Source: an uncultured Flavobacteriaceae bacterium
GTDB lineage: Bacteria; Bacteroidota; Bacteroidia; Flavobacteriales; Flavobacteriaceae
Assembly (NCBI GenBank): GCA_943788095.1
Contig: CALSOZ010000013.1
Span: 1 to 61,454 of the forward strand
DNA length: 61,454 nt
Direction: 5' to 3'
The notes under the pieces are model-generated. The model searched no databases. It was not told the origin of the DNA and saw only the letters and a list, made by a program, of their open reading frames with translations. The stretch's first letter is position 1; each line of letters begins with the position of its first letter. Made by a program: the position numbers and the translations under genes. Shown here in pieces: positions 28,370 to 37,223 of the stretch.

Positions 28370-30118
28370 TTATAAATCTAAATCAAATGTTTTACGTAAC
28401 AGTTCGACGTGTTGATTTTTCTCAACTAATTTTTGATACTTATCTTCAGGAGTATAAGCATATTGTTTTTCCAGTTTTTCATTGACTATAATATCTAGAA
28501 CAATTGAGAAATTATTGACGGACTTTCGTAAGTATTGTAATAAATCGAATTGTTGGCGTTCGACTTCAATTTTATTGGTGGTATTTGGAAATTCTAATCG
28601 AATGGTATGTTCATTGATGAGTTTTGGCGTATCAATTTGAAGTATGGCCGCTAGGTTATATTTTCCATCTTTTTCTAATTTTGTGACAAAAATATTCCAA
28701 AACTTTAAAAGTGTTTCTTCTGTAAATGGATCATTTGGCAAGTCCTCCTCCTCAACTTTAACATCCATAAGCTTTATTTGATGCTCTTTTTTCTTTCGAA
28801 TACTACTCAATGACAATCCCGAAGAAGGTCTTTGTGTGGTTTGAATGATGGGGATTGGGAGTTCTTTTTTTGGATACGTTTCTTTTGGTTCTTCTACTTT
28901 TTCAACAACTGCTGGGATTTCTTTTTTGAGTTCTGGAATTGAATTTTCTGGAGTTGTAACAGGTCGAGTTACCGTGACTTCAGGAATATTTTTTGATCTA
29001 AAGTAAGTTGCAGGAATTATGAATCCGCTAGGGTTTTTTTTTTCTCCATCAAAAGTGATAGAGGCAAGCTGCATTAAACAAAGTTCGACCAGAAGCCGCT
29101 GGTTTTTGCTTGTTTTGTATTTGAGATCGCAATCATTTGCGAGTTCAATAGCCAGAATTAAAAACGCTTGTGACGTTGCTTCTGATTGTGTCTTATAAGT
29201 AACTTTGGTATCATCTCCAACTTCTAAAAGTTCAATCGTTTGTGGTGTTTTACTCACCAATAAATCTCTAAAATGAGACGCTAAGCCTGTAATAAAATGA
29301 TGACCATCAAACCCTTTGGAAAGAATGTGATTAAAATGCACTAATAAATCTGGTATTTTATTGGCTAAAATTAAATCGGTTGCTTCAAAAAAGGTGTCGT
29401 AATCTAAAACGTTAAGATTTTCTGTCACCGCTTGACGCGTTAAGTTCTTACCCGAAAAACTAACAACTCTGTCAAATATAGAAAGGGCGTCACGCATGGC
29501 GCCATCTGCTTTTTGAGCAATGATATGTAAGGCATCATCTTCGGCAGTGATTCCTTGTTCTTGTGCAATGACCTTAAGATAATCTTTAGCATCTGTAACG
29601 GTGATTCGTTTGAAATCAAAAATCTGACAACGCGATAGAATTGTTGGAATGATTTTATGTTTTTCGGTGGTCGCTAAAATAAAAATACAATGTTTTGGCG
29701 GCTCTTCTAACGTTTTTAGAAAGGCGTTAAATGCTGAAGCCGATAACATATGAACTTCATCTATAATATACACTTTATAATTACCAACTTGAGGAGGAAT
29801 TCTCACCTGATCTGTAAGACTTCGAATGTCATCCACAGAATTATTAGAAGCGGCATCTAATTCAAAAATATTAAAGGCAAAATCTTCATTTTCGTGCTCA
29901 GCGCCATCACTATTAATCATTTTTGCAAGAATCCGAGCACAGGTTGTTTTTCCAACCCCTCGAGGGCCTGTAAATAAGAGTGCTTGAGCTAAATGGTTTT
30001 GGTCAATGGCATTTTTTAGAGTATTGGTAATCGCAGATTGCCCCACAACATCTTTAAATGTTTGTGGTCTGTATTTTAATGCCGATACAATAAATGGTTC
30101 CATAAAAATCTTATTCAA
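28370..30118 (-). CDS. dnaX: DNA polymerase III gamma/tau subunit
   Basis: The clamp-loader ATPase (up to 582 residues). The usual start is MEPFIVSALKYRPQTF at 30103; the ATG at 30118 adds five residues. Walker A is GPRGVGKTTCARILAKM, Walker B VYIIDEVHML, sensor 1 LATTEKHKI and the arginine finger region ILSRCQIFDF. The four-cysteine zinc module normally found between the Walker A helix and the ELDAASN block is absent; the stretch there is acidic (HENEDFAF). The middle (about 370-450) is proline- and glutamate-rich, and the C-terminus is tau-like. It is divergent from rnpB. Confidence 0.95.
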   Translation of the reverse strand: MNKIFMEPFIVSALKYRPQTFKDVVGQSAITNTLKNAIDQNHLAQALLFTGPRGVGKTTCARILAKMINSDGAEHENEDFAFNIFELDAASNNSVDDIRSLTDQVRIPPQVGNYKVYIIDEVHMLSASAFNAFLKTLEEPPKHCIFILATTEKHKIIPTILSRCQIFDFKRITVTDAKDYLKVIAQEQGITAEDDALHIIAQKADGAMRDALSIFDRVVSFSGKNLTRQAVTENLNVLDYDTFFEATDLILANKIPDLLVHFNHILSKGFDGHHFITGLASHFRDLLVSKTPQTIELLEVGDDTKVTYKTQSEATSQAFLILAIELANDCDLKYKTSKNQRLLVELCLMQLASITFDGEKKNPSGFIIPATYFRSKNIPEVTVTRPVTTPENSIPELKKEIPAVVEKVEEPKETYPKKELPIPIIQTTQRPSSGLSLSSIRKKKEHQIKLMDVKVEEEDLPNDPFTEETLLKFWNIFVTKLEKDGKYNLAAILQIDTPKLINEHTIRLEFPNTTNKIEVERQQFDLLQYLRKSVNNFSIVLDIIVNEKLEKQYAYTPEDKYQKLVEKNQHVELLRKTFDLDL

Positions 30119-30192
30119 ACAAATTTAAAAATTCATGGCCTTCTGCCTAAATTAAACCCTGTAAAATTAAAAGGAGTTATTAACAATTTATG

Positions 30193-30200
30193 TATTTTTG
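30193..30200 (+). promoter_or_regulatory. -7 element of rnpB
   Basis: TATTTTTG fits the Bacteroidota -7 consensus TAnnTTTG. It ends 7 bases before the inferred 5' end of RNase P RNA (30207). I do not see a TTG at the standard -33 spacing. Confidence 0.65.
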
Positions 30201-30206
30201 CCACAA

Positions 30207-30511
30207 AGCAGATCGCCTTATCGCTGTTCGTTTTAAACGAAGGGAGGAAAGTCCGGACACCGTAGTGTATTATAGTGGCTAACGGCCACCAGTCGTAAGG
30301 CTAGGAAAAGTGCAACAGAAAGAATGTACAGGTTAAGCTGTAGTGAAACCAGGTAAACTCTATAAGGTGCAATGTCATGTATATCAGTGCTTGAGCGCGA
30401 CACGTGCGATGCTGAAGGGTAGGCAGCTAAAGTTTGCTGGTAACAGTAAACGTAGATAAATGATAAGGGTCACACTTGTGTGATACAGGATCCGGCTTAT
30501 AGATCTGCTTT
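30207..30511 (+). ncRNA. rnpB: RNase P RNA, type A
   Basis: The catalytic RNA that matures tRNA 5' ends. The conserved 5' core GGAGGAAAGTCCGGACACC is present, followed by the ACAGAAA segment, and the 3' core GATAAATGA...CAGGATCCGGCTTATAG. The ends AGCAGATC (30207-30214) and GATCTGCT (30502-30509) pair as helix P1, and a T run follows as terminator. The length of about 303 bases is normal. Its tail ends within 8 bases of the rsmD stop on the other strand. Confidence 0.95.
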
Positions 30512-30515
30512 TTTT

Positions 30516-31052
30516 TTAGTTTTCAAAAAAGCTAAACCGATTTCCACCATAGCCTTTTACTTCGCTAAATTGAGCCGCCGAAGACAAGTCCGTTTGTTTT
30601 GAGTGTTCTATAATAAGAACACCATCCGTTTCCAAAAGTTCATTTTTGAAGACGAGTTCTACAATTTTTAAAAATTTCTCGTGTTCAAGCTCGTAAGGAG
30701 GATCCGCAAAAATAATTGTTTGTGTCTGTTTTGTTTTTTCTAAAAACCCAAATACGTCTGCTTTAATCACTTGAATAGGCATTTCAAACGCTTCTGAAGT
30801 TTGAGAAATAAACTTTGTACAATGAAAATTTTGATCCACGGCAACAATGGATTCTGTGCCTCTTGAAGCAAATTCGTAACTAATATTTCCAGTGCCAGAA
30901 AATAAATCTAAAAATGAGATCTCCTGAAAATGATATCGGTGGTTTAGAATGTTAAACAACGCTTCTTTTGCCATGTCAGTAGTGGGTCTGACAGGTAATT
31001 TTTTTGGCGCCATTATTCGTCGGGCCTTATATAATCCAGAAATGATTCGCAT
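30516..31052 (-). CDS. rsmD: 16S rRNA (guanine966-N2)-methyltransferase
   Basis: A 178-residue methyltransferase that modifies G966 of 16S rRNA. It starts MRIISGLYKARRI. The SAM-binding motif is FLDLFSGTGNISYEFASRG and the catalytic motif FADPPYELEHEKFL. Its start overlaps the stop of the DUF3822 gene by one base (31052), so translation is coupled. The 3' end lies against the terminator of rnpB. Confidence 0.93.
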   Translation of the reverse strand: MRIISGLYKARRIMAPKKLPVRPTTDMAKEALFNILNHRYHFQEISFLDLFSGTGNISYEFASRGTESIVAVDQNFHCTKFISQTSEAFEMPIQVIKADVFGFLEKTKQTQTIIFADPPYELEHEKFLKIVELVFKNELLETDGVLIIEHSKQTDLSSAAQFSEVKGYGGNRFSFFEN

Positions 31053-31819
31053 TATAAGCTATTTAGTAGTGTGAAATAATTAGAGCTCGAATCGTTGCTA
31101 TAAAGCATTGAATCTTTTGGCAACAAACTTACATGCCGTATGTACTTATAAGCGATTTGATATAATTCGTTGCTTTTATTTACAGATCCCATGAGTACAA
31201 CTTGAATTTCTTCTGGATTGAGTTGAAGCTGCTCGGCTGTAAATAATAAGTAATAGATGAAATCTTCTTTTGTTTGGTAATCAAAACGGTTGTAAAACTT
31301 TAAATGATTGTTTTCAACGTAGATAATTTCAAAATGAAATGCTTCAATATTGATGTATATTTTGGCAGATTTCGAATTTTTTTCGAGTGTTAAAACACGG
31401 TTTAAGACGATGGTTGCACTGTGCTTGTATTCAAAGCTTCCAAAACGATCAAACATAAAATTATTGATATTCACTAGCGGTACATATACGACCATTATAT
31501 CTGCAATTTGCAAATTATCATAGGTAATGAAATCGGTTTTTAAAATCTTTGTATTAAATTTTAAATAGTCTACTAAATTAGATTCATCAAACAACGGCTT
31601 AGGGACTAGTGTTGCCAATTCATTGTCATGTATGACGGTTACCTTCGCGAAATCTATTTGAAGTTCTTTGACACTATTAAAACTGTGCGTAAGTTGATCT
31701 AACAGGTTTTGGGGAGATTGTTTCTTTTCAAAACTCTCCGATTTTAGATACTCAATTGTTCCCTCTGTTGAGTTTAAAACAAAAAAAGAAAGTCCACTCA
31801 AGTTTACTTGAATGGACAA
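31052..31819 (-). CDS. DUF3822 family protein
   Basis: A 255-residue protein of the Bacteroidota DUF3822 group. Its two-lobed pattern of beta strands and helices (VTVIHDNELATLVPKPLF, ADIMVVYVPLVN, SAKIYINIEAFHFEIIYVEN, QVVLMGSVNKSNELY) suggests an actin/hexokinase-like fold of the PilM/FtsA kind. No clear ATP-binding loop is visible to me. It is paired with rsmD, a common neighbour, and coupled by a one-base overlap. Function unknown. Confidence 0.78.
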   Translation of the reverse strand: MSIQVNLSGLSFFVLNSTEGTIEYLKSESFEKKQSPQNLLDQLTHSFNSVKELQIDFAKVTVIHDNELATLVPKPLFDESNLVDYLKFNTKILKTDFITYDNLQIADIMVVYVPLVNINNFMFDRFGSFEYKHSATIVLNRVLTLEKNSKSAKIYINIEAFHFEIIYVENNHLKFYNRFDYQTKEDFIYYLLFTAEQLQLNPEEIQVVLMGSVNKSNELYQIAYKYIRHVSLLPKDSMLYSNDSSSNYFTLLNSL

Positions 31820-31841
31820 TTCATATATAGTTTCTGATATG

Positions 31842-32576
31842 TTATTGTTCTTGAGAATAATTTTTTGGCCAGTTTCCGTTTGTATTTACTTCTTCCATAG
31901 AACCTACTTTGAGAGTAGGACCATTAACGCCTTCTACTGAAACCACTTCTGATTCAATATTTACCAAGTTTTTGTCTTGATCGAATAGAAGCACTTTTTT
32001 AGAAACAGAGGCTTCAAAGACAGGGATGTTGATTCCGTTTTGTTCTAAAAGCCCAGACTTTAATTCAAATTTTTGACCTTCTTTAACTCCAGGAACATTC
32101 ATCATAGTCTTGTAGCGGGGATCCGCTCCAAATAAAGAATCTTTTACTGGAACAAATCCTAAAGTATCGATGATGACAATATCTTTTGTGGTATCAACGC
32201 CATAACGTCGGGTTAATTCTTTATCAATGACAGTTGAATCTCTTCGTTGGGTAATTGTAAATTGTTCATTTTCAATAAATGAAACCAATTTATCCCAATC
32301 CCCTTGAAATTGCCCAGTGACAGTTCGATGTGCTAATTGAGCATCTCTAATGTCTTTTAGATTTTCGATTACAACTTTATAACGTTTCTCTTTTAATTGA
32401 TTAAATTGAATAGGGCCATAAACAGACATAAATGTTGAGTAGCCTAAATAAATAATTAAAGCCCACAGAACAACCAAAATTAAAGGTTTGCTTTTTTTAG
32501 GAGCATATTTATCAATTAGCCATACAATTCCGATGGTTAAAAGAATAACGGCGACTAGTACTACAAAAATCATCAT
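31842..32576 (-). CDS. membrane protein with pseudopilin-like segment
   Basis: A 244-residue protein with two N-terminal helices (IFVVLVAVILLTIGIVWLI and LILVVLWALIIYLGYSTFM, within residues 3-53). The periplasmic part begins VIENLKDIRDAQLAHRTVTG, followed by GDWDKLVSFI. That pattern recalls the segment after the helix of type IV pseudopilins ('IR.AQ.AY....G.Y..W..L'). The rest is beta-rich. It precedes the DUF3822 gene by 22 bases. Role unknown; the pseudopilin link is an inference. Confidence 0.68.
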   Translation of the reverse strand: MMIFVVLVAVILLTIGIVWLIDKYAPKKSKPLILVVLWALIIYLGYSTFMSVYGPIQFNQLKEKRYKVVIENLKDIRDAQLAHRTVTGQFQGDWDKLVSFIENEQFTITQRRDSTVIDKELTRRYGVDTTKDIVIIDTLGFVPVKDSLFGADPRYKTMMNVPGVKEGQKFELKSGLLEQNGINIPVFEASVSKKVLLFDQDKNLVNIESEVVSVEGVNGPTLKVGSMEEVNTNGNWPKNYSQEQ

Positions 32577-32663
32577 AATTTAGATATTAAAATTTATATT
32601 GAGACATCACAAATCTACAATTTTTTTTTATTCAATAAAGTGAATCTTAATAAAAATCATTTC

Positions 32664-32671
32664 TATATTTG
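32664..32671 (+). promoter_or_regulatory. -7 element of the RecD-like helicase gene
   Basis: TATATTTG, an exact TAnnTTTG match, lies 28 bases before the ATG at 32700. No TTG at 19 bases upstream is present. Confidence 0.45.
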
Positions 32672-32699
32672 AATAAATTTATATTCCCAAGATAATCCA

Positions 32700-34124
32700 A
32701 TGAATGCTAATGACTTTTTTAAATTACTAAAAACTTCTTTTCCCTTTACGCCAACACTTAAGCAAGATATTGGTTTACAGCAACTTTCTAACTTTGTATT
32801 TAGTTCTGTAGCGAATGAACTCTTTGTCTTAAAAGGCTATGCAGGGACCGGTAAAACAACCATTATAGGTGTTTTAGTGAAAAACTTATGGCATGCTCAA
32901 AAACAAGCGGTGTTATTGGCACCCACGGGTCGTGCTGCAAAGGTAATTAGCAATTATTCCCAAAAGGAAGCATTCACCATTCATAAGAAAATTTATGTTC
33001 CGCGATCTGAAAAAAATGGAAAAATGTCATTTGTACTCGCTCCAAATAAACATAAAAAAACACTTTTTATCGTTGATGAAGCGTCCATGATTTCAGATGT
33101 TTCTAGCCAAGCAAAATTATTTGGAAGTGGGGCTTTGTTAGATGATTTGATTCAATATGTGTATTCTGGGTTTCAATGTAAACTGTTATTAATTGGAGAC
33201 ACTGCTCAATTACCCCCCGTTAAATTAGATTTAAGTCCGGCTTTAAATGAATCTAATTTGGAACTCAACTACAATAAAGAAGTTCTTCGATTAGAATTGG
33301 ATGAAGTTGTCAGACAGGGCGAAGATTCAGGGATTTTATTTAATGCGACCCTTTTAAGAGAAGCGATCTCAAATTCTTATTTTGAATCTTTTGAATTCAA
33401 TTTAAAAGGGTTTAAAGATATCGTTCGTCTAAACGATGGATACGAAATTTTGGATGCCATTAACGACGCCTACAGTACGCTGGGAAATGAAGATACCGCC
33501 TTAATTGTGCGTTCAAATAAGCGTGCGAATCTATACAATGAACAAATTCGATCTCGGATTTTATTTAATGAAAATGAATTAACTGCTGGCGATTTTTTAA
33601 TGATTGTTAAAAATAATTACTTTTGGTTGAAGCCCACAAGTGAAGCAGGATTTATTGCCAATGGGGATATTATTGAGGTTCTAGAGGTCTTTAACGTAAA
33701 AGAATTATATGGCTTTCGATTTGCCGAAGTCAAAATTAGAATGGTCGATTACCCAAAAATGCGACCATTTGAAACGGTCCTAATGTTGGACACCCTTAAA
33801 CTAGAAACCCCTTCTTTGCCATATGAAGAATCTAATAAGTTATACCAAGAAATTTTAAAAGATTTTGAAGATGAACCCTCATCATATAAAAAGTTTTTAG
33901 GCGTTAAAAAAAGTAAATATCTCAATTCTCTTCAGGTAAAATTTTCATATGCGATCACCTGTCACAAATCGCAAGGAGGGCAGTGGAATACGGTTTTTGT
34001 TGAACAACCCTATTTACCAAATGGCATTGACCGTGATTATTTGCGATGGCTTTATACTGCGATGACGCGAGCCAAAGAAAAATTATATCTTATTGGATTT
34101 AAAGATGATTATTTTGAACTCTAA
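32700..34124 (+). CDS. RecD-like ATP-dependent DNA helicase
   Basis: A 474-residue superfamily 1B helicase. Walker A is LKGYAGTGKTTIIGVLVKN (about residue 45). Then come LLAPTGRAAKVIS, Walker B FIVDEASMISD, motif III LLIGDTAQLPPVK, and C-terminal YAITCHKSQGGQWNTVFV and YTAMTRAKEKLYLIGF. It is shorter than E. coli RecD and has no RecB/RecC partner in the window, so it belongs to the stand-alone RecD2/Pif1-like group. It precedes kdsB by 72 bases. Confidence 0.9.
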   Translation: MNANDFFKLLKTSFPFTPTLKQDIGLQQLSNFVFSSVANELFVLKGYAGTGKTTIIGVLVKNLWHAQKQAVLLAPTGRAAKVISNYSQKEAFTIHKKIYVPRSEKNGKMSFVLAPNKHKKTLFIVDEASMISDVSSQAKLFGSGALLDDLIQYVYSGFQCKLLLIGDTAQLPPVKLDLSPALNESNLELNYNKEVLRLELDEVVRQGEDSGILFNATLLREAISNSYFESFEFNLKGFKDIVRLNDGYEILDAINDAYSTLGNEDTALIVRSNKRANLYNEQIRSRILFNENELTAGDFLMIVKNNYFWLKPTSEAGFIANGDIIEVLEVFNVKELYGFRFAEVKIRMVDYPKMRPFETVLMLDTLKLETPSLPYEESNKLYQEILKDFEDEPSSYKKFLGVKKSKYLNSLQVKFSYAITCHKSQGGQWNTVFVEQPYLPNGIDRDYLRWLYTAMTRAKEKLYLIGFKDDYFEL

Positions 34125-34196
34125 ATTATCTGCTTTTTCTCCCATCTCATTAATCAAAAAATATGTATTTTTGATATCGAATTAATTTATAAATAA

Positions 34197-34931
34197 ATGA
34201 AAATAATTGCCATGATTCCTGCTCGTTATAGTGCCTCTCGATTTCCTGGAAAATTGATGCAAGATCTCGAAGGTAAAAGCGTGATACTTAGAACCTATCT
34301 GGCGACCATGGAAACAAATTTGTTTAGTGACGTATATGTCGTTACAGACAGTGAAATTATTTATAATGAAATAGAAACTCACGGAGGCAAGGCCATCATG
34401 AGTCAGAAACAACACGAATCTGGAAGCGATCGGATTGCCGAAGCGGTCCAAACTGTTGACTGTGATATTGTAGTGAATGTCCAAGGAGACGAGCCTTTCA
34501 CAGATCGTGAAAGTTTGCTAAAAGTATTAAATGTCTTCAAAGATGATTCTGCAAATGAAATTGATTTAGCCTCTTTAATGGTTCATATTACTGATCCTGA
34601 CGAAATTGTAAATCCAAACACAGTAAAAGTGATTGTTGATCAACGTAATTTTGCGCTTTATTTTTCAAGAAGTCCAATACCATATTACAGAGATAAAACA
34701 GTTCAAACAACATATTTTAAACACAAAGGCGTTTATGCCTTTAGAAAAAGTGCTTTATTAGATTTTACAAAACTTCCAATACAAATGTTAGAAGCTTCAG
34801 AAAAAATTGAATGCATACGTTATTTAGAGTTTGGAAAAAAAATAAAAATGGTAGAAACGGATGTTCAAGGAGTCGAAATTGACACTCCTGAAGATTTAGA
34901 ACGTGCGAAAGGTTTATGGGGAAAAAATTAA
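34197..34931 (+). CDS. kdsB: 3-deoxy-manno-octulosonate cytidylyltransferase
   Basis: A 244-residue enzyme that activates Kdo (or 8-amino-Kdo) with CTP for lipid A inner core. The start [19 protein letters not shown] is the nucleotide-binding loop. [22 protein letters not shown] and [10 protein letters not shown] follow, with [12 protein letters not shown] near the end. A -7 box TATTTTTG lies at 34166-34173. It heads a plus-strand group with a CAT-like gene, kdnB and an acyltransferase. Confidence 0.94.
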   Translation: MKIIAMIPARYSASRFPGKLMQDLEGKSVILRTYLATMETNLFSDVYVVTDSEIIYNEIETHGGKAIMSQKQHESGSDRIAEAVQTVDCDIVVNVQGDEPFTDRESLLKVLNVFKDDSANEIDLASLMVHITDPDEIVNPNTVKVIVDQRNFALYFSRSPIPYYRDKTVQTTYFKHKGVYAFRKSALLDFTKLPIQMLEASEKIECIRYLEFGKKIKMVETDVQGVEIDTPEDLERAKGLWGKN

Positions 34932-34933
34932 AT

Positions 34934-35565
34934 ATACCTAAAATACTGAAAAAGATAGACTTAGATACATGAATCGCAAACAGCATTTCAATCATTTTAA
35001 TGCCTTAGCAGATCCTTATTTTTCAGTGACGATCCCATTTGAAGTGTCTAAAGCTTACAAAAGATCAAAGGATACTAAAGTAAGTTTTTTTGCGATTTAT
35101 CTGCACGCGTGTATGAAAGCAATCAATGCGGTTGAAAATTTTAAATACAGAATTATTGATAATGAAGTATTAGAATATGAAGTTATTAATGCTTCTGCGA
35201 CCCTGTTAAGAGCTGATAAAACCTTCGGATTTAGTTTTATTAATTTTTCAGAACAGTTTGACACATTTAATATCAATATTATAAATGAAAAAAAACGTAT
35301 TAATGAATCCTCTGAACTTTATCCACCCGACAATGGATTGGATTGTATACATTGTTCTGTATTGCCATGGTTTCGTTTTTCATCACAGAAAGAACCTTTT
35401 TCAGGAACGAAGGATTCCGTGCCTAAATTTGCCTTTAGCAAGACTTACAATGAAGACGGTAAATTATTAATGAATGTTGCAATTAGTGTAAGCCATGCCT
35501 TAGTGGATGGGTATCATGTGGGGCAATTTACAGAAATATTTCAAGAAAATTTGAATCGTCCATAA
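34934..35565 (+). CDS. chloramphenicol acetyltransferase-like acyltransferase, 5' frameshift
   Basis: A CAT-fold acyltransferase. The open frame starts MNRKQHFNHFNALADPYFSV at 34969. One base upstream is missing: adding a G at about 34967-34968 gives KKIDLDTW directly before NRKQHF, exactly the CAT family N-terminus. The true start is therefore near 34940. The catalytic histidine motif is SVSHALVDGYHVGQF at the C-terminus. The family includes drug-modifying enzymes, but many members of this type in Bacteroidota have no known substrate. Its place between kdsB and kdnB hints at LPS sugar acylation. Length with the repair is about 207 residues. Confidence 0.8.
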
Positions 35566-35592
35566 TTTTATGGACTAAGAGTAGTTAGATAT

Positions 35593-36678
35593 ATGAGTAT
35601 GAACTTTAAAAATTTTCCAATGGTGTCCAAAGTGGTTTTTGGACGCGGTAGTTTTACCCAATTGGGTGAAATTATGGCGCCCATGCGCCTTAATGAACAT
35701 GCACCCTTTATATACTTAGTCGATGATGTGTTTGAAAATAATTCAGCTCTCATCGCAAAAATTCCATTACTATACAGTGATCAAATAATATACATATCTA
35801 CTGAAGAAGAACCTAAAACGTCTCAAGTAGATCAATTAGTTGAAACTATTATTTTAGGTTCGAGTATTTTACCATCTGGAATTATTGGAATCGGAGGTGG
35901 GAGTCTCTTGGATTTAGCCAAAGCAGTTGCTTTGATGTTAACCAATAATGGTTCTAGCGAAGATTACCAAGGGTGGGATTTGATTAAAAACAAAGGAATT
36001 TATCATGTTGGAATTCCTACAATTTCTGGAACTGGCGCCGAAGTCTCTAGAACCACCATTTTGACAGGACCCACCATGAAATTAGGTCTTAACAGTGATT
36101 TCACTCCTTTTGATCAAGTGATTTTAGATCCACAGTTAACAGAAGGCGTTTCTAAAGAACAATGGTTCTATACAGGGATGGATTGCTTCATTCATTGTAT
36201 AGAATCGTTAAATGGTGAATATATTAATTCTTTTAGTAAAACCTATGGGGAAACTGCTTTAGAACTTTGTAAAGAAGTCTTTTTAGGATCCCTTAATTCT
36301 GAGGAGTGTCAAGATAAATTGATGATGGCCTCTTGGCACGGAGGTATGAGTATTGCCTATTCTCAAGTGGGAGTCGCACACGCCATGAGTTATGGAATGT
36401 CCTTTTTGTTAGGGACCAAGCATGGCATTGGAAATTGCATTGTTTTTGACCATCTTAAAGACTTTTACCCAGAAGGAGTAAAGTTATTTAAAGAAATGAA
36501 ACGTAAGCATGACATACACATTCCTAAAGGAATTTGTTCAAATCTAACCGATAAAGAGTTTGACATTATGATTGATGTTGCTATGAGCTTAGAACCTTTA
36601 TGGGAAAATGCTATTGGAAAGGATTGGAAAACCAAAATCACAAGACCTTTATTAAAAGATTTATATTCTAAAATGTAA
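35593..36678 (+). CDS. kdnB: 3-deoxy-manno-octulosonate 8-oxidase (KdnB) homologue
   Basis: A 361-residue metal-dependent alcohol dehydrogenase. The start MNFKNFPMVSKVVFGRGSF (after MS) and blocks GIGGGSLLDLAKAVALMLTN, YQGWDLIKNKGIYHVGIPT, ISGTGAEVSRT and GMDCFIHCIESLNG match KdnB, as I recall the Shewanella oneidensis protein. KdnB oxidises Kdo at C8 so that KdnA can aminate it to Kdo8N. Metal ligands fit D in GMDCF, H in VAHAMSYG and H in TKHGIGNC. KdnA is not in the window. It overlaps the next gene by one base (TAATG). Confidence 0.85.
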   Translation: MSMNFKNFPMVSKVVFGRGSFTQLGEIMAPMRLNEHAPFIYLVDDVFENNSALIAKIPLLYSDQIIYISTEEEPKTSQVDQLVETIILGSSILPSGIIGIGGGSLLDLAKAVALMLTNNGSSEDYQGWDLIKNKGIYHVGIPTISGTGAEVSRTTILTGPTMKLGLNSDFTPFDQVILDPQLTEGVSKEQWFYTGMDCFIHCIESLNGEYINSFSKTYGETALELCKEVFLGSLNSEECQDKLMMASWHGGMSIAYSQVGVAHAMSYGMSFLLGTKHGIGNCIVFDHLKDFYPEGVKLFKEMKRKHDIHIPKGICSNLTDKEFDIMIDVAMSLEPLWENAIGKDWKTKITRPLLKDLYSKM

Positions 36679-37223
36679 TGTTACAGTCGATTTCAAAGTT
36701 TATATACCATCGTTTGTTGGGATGGAAAGTGACGGGTTTTAAGGACTTCAAAAGTGTTCCAAAAGCGGTCATTATTGCAGCTCCTCACACTAGTTGGCAT
36801 GATTTTTATGTAGGAGTACTTCTAAGATCTGCAATAAATATAGAAGCAAATTTTGTGGGTAAAAAAGCGTTATTTAATCCATTGACAGGTTGGTTTTTTA
36901 AAGCCCTTGGTGGTGCACCAATTGTGCGCCATTCAAATGAAAAACAAGTTGACGCCATTGCACGATTGTATGAAAACAGAACAGTTTTTCGTATGCTCTT
37001 AGCTCCTGAAGGGACCCGTGGGAAAGTATCAACCTGGAAGACGGGCTTTTATTACATTGCCAAAGCGGCTAATGTACCTGTGCTTATGTTGTCCTTTGAT
37101 TTTGAAAATAAAGTAAATTGTTTCTCTGAACCGTTTTACCCAACAGATGATATCGAAGCAGATTTTAAGTTTATGCGCGCCTTTTTTGAAGGTGTCAAGG
37201 GGAAAATTCCAGAGTATTCTTAA
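36678..37223 (+). CDS. 1-acyl-glycerol-3-phosphate acyltransferase-like protein
   Basis: A 181-residue PlsC-type acyltransferase, short for the family. The HX4D motif is APHTSWHDFYVG (about residue 38). The substrate site is FVGKKALFNPLTGWFFKALGGAPIVR, followed by LAPEGTRGKVSTWKTGFYYIA. It lacks a clear N-terminal membrane helix. Its start is fused to the kdnB stop (TAATG), implying coupled translation and a lipid or lipid A link. The acyl acceptor is unknown. Confidence 0.87.
   Translation: MLQSISKFIYHRLLGWKVTGFKDFKSVPKAVIIAAPHTSWHDFYVGVLLRSAINIEANFVGKKALFNPLTGWFFKALGGAPIVRHSNEKQVDAIARLYENRTVFRMLLAPEGTRGKVSTWKTGFYYIAKAANVPVLMLSFDFENKVNCFSEPFYPTDDIEADFKFMRAFFEGVKGKIPEYS

Noticed and set aside
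30207-30511. Riboswitch or tmRNA at this locus
   Set aside because: The conserved GAGGAAAGTCCGGAC core and P1 end pairing identify RNase P RNA.
32700-34124. RecBCD recombination locus
   Set aside because: Only a stand-alone RecD-like helicase is present; there is no recB or recC nearby.
34934-35565. Antibiotic resistance gene (chloramphenicol acetyltransferase)
   Set aside because: The CAT fold is clear, but many chromosomal Bacteroidota members have no link to resistance and the setting is LPS-related. Substrate cannot be assigned.
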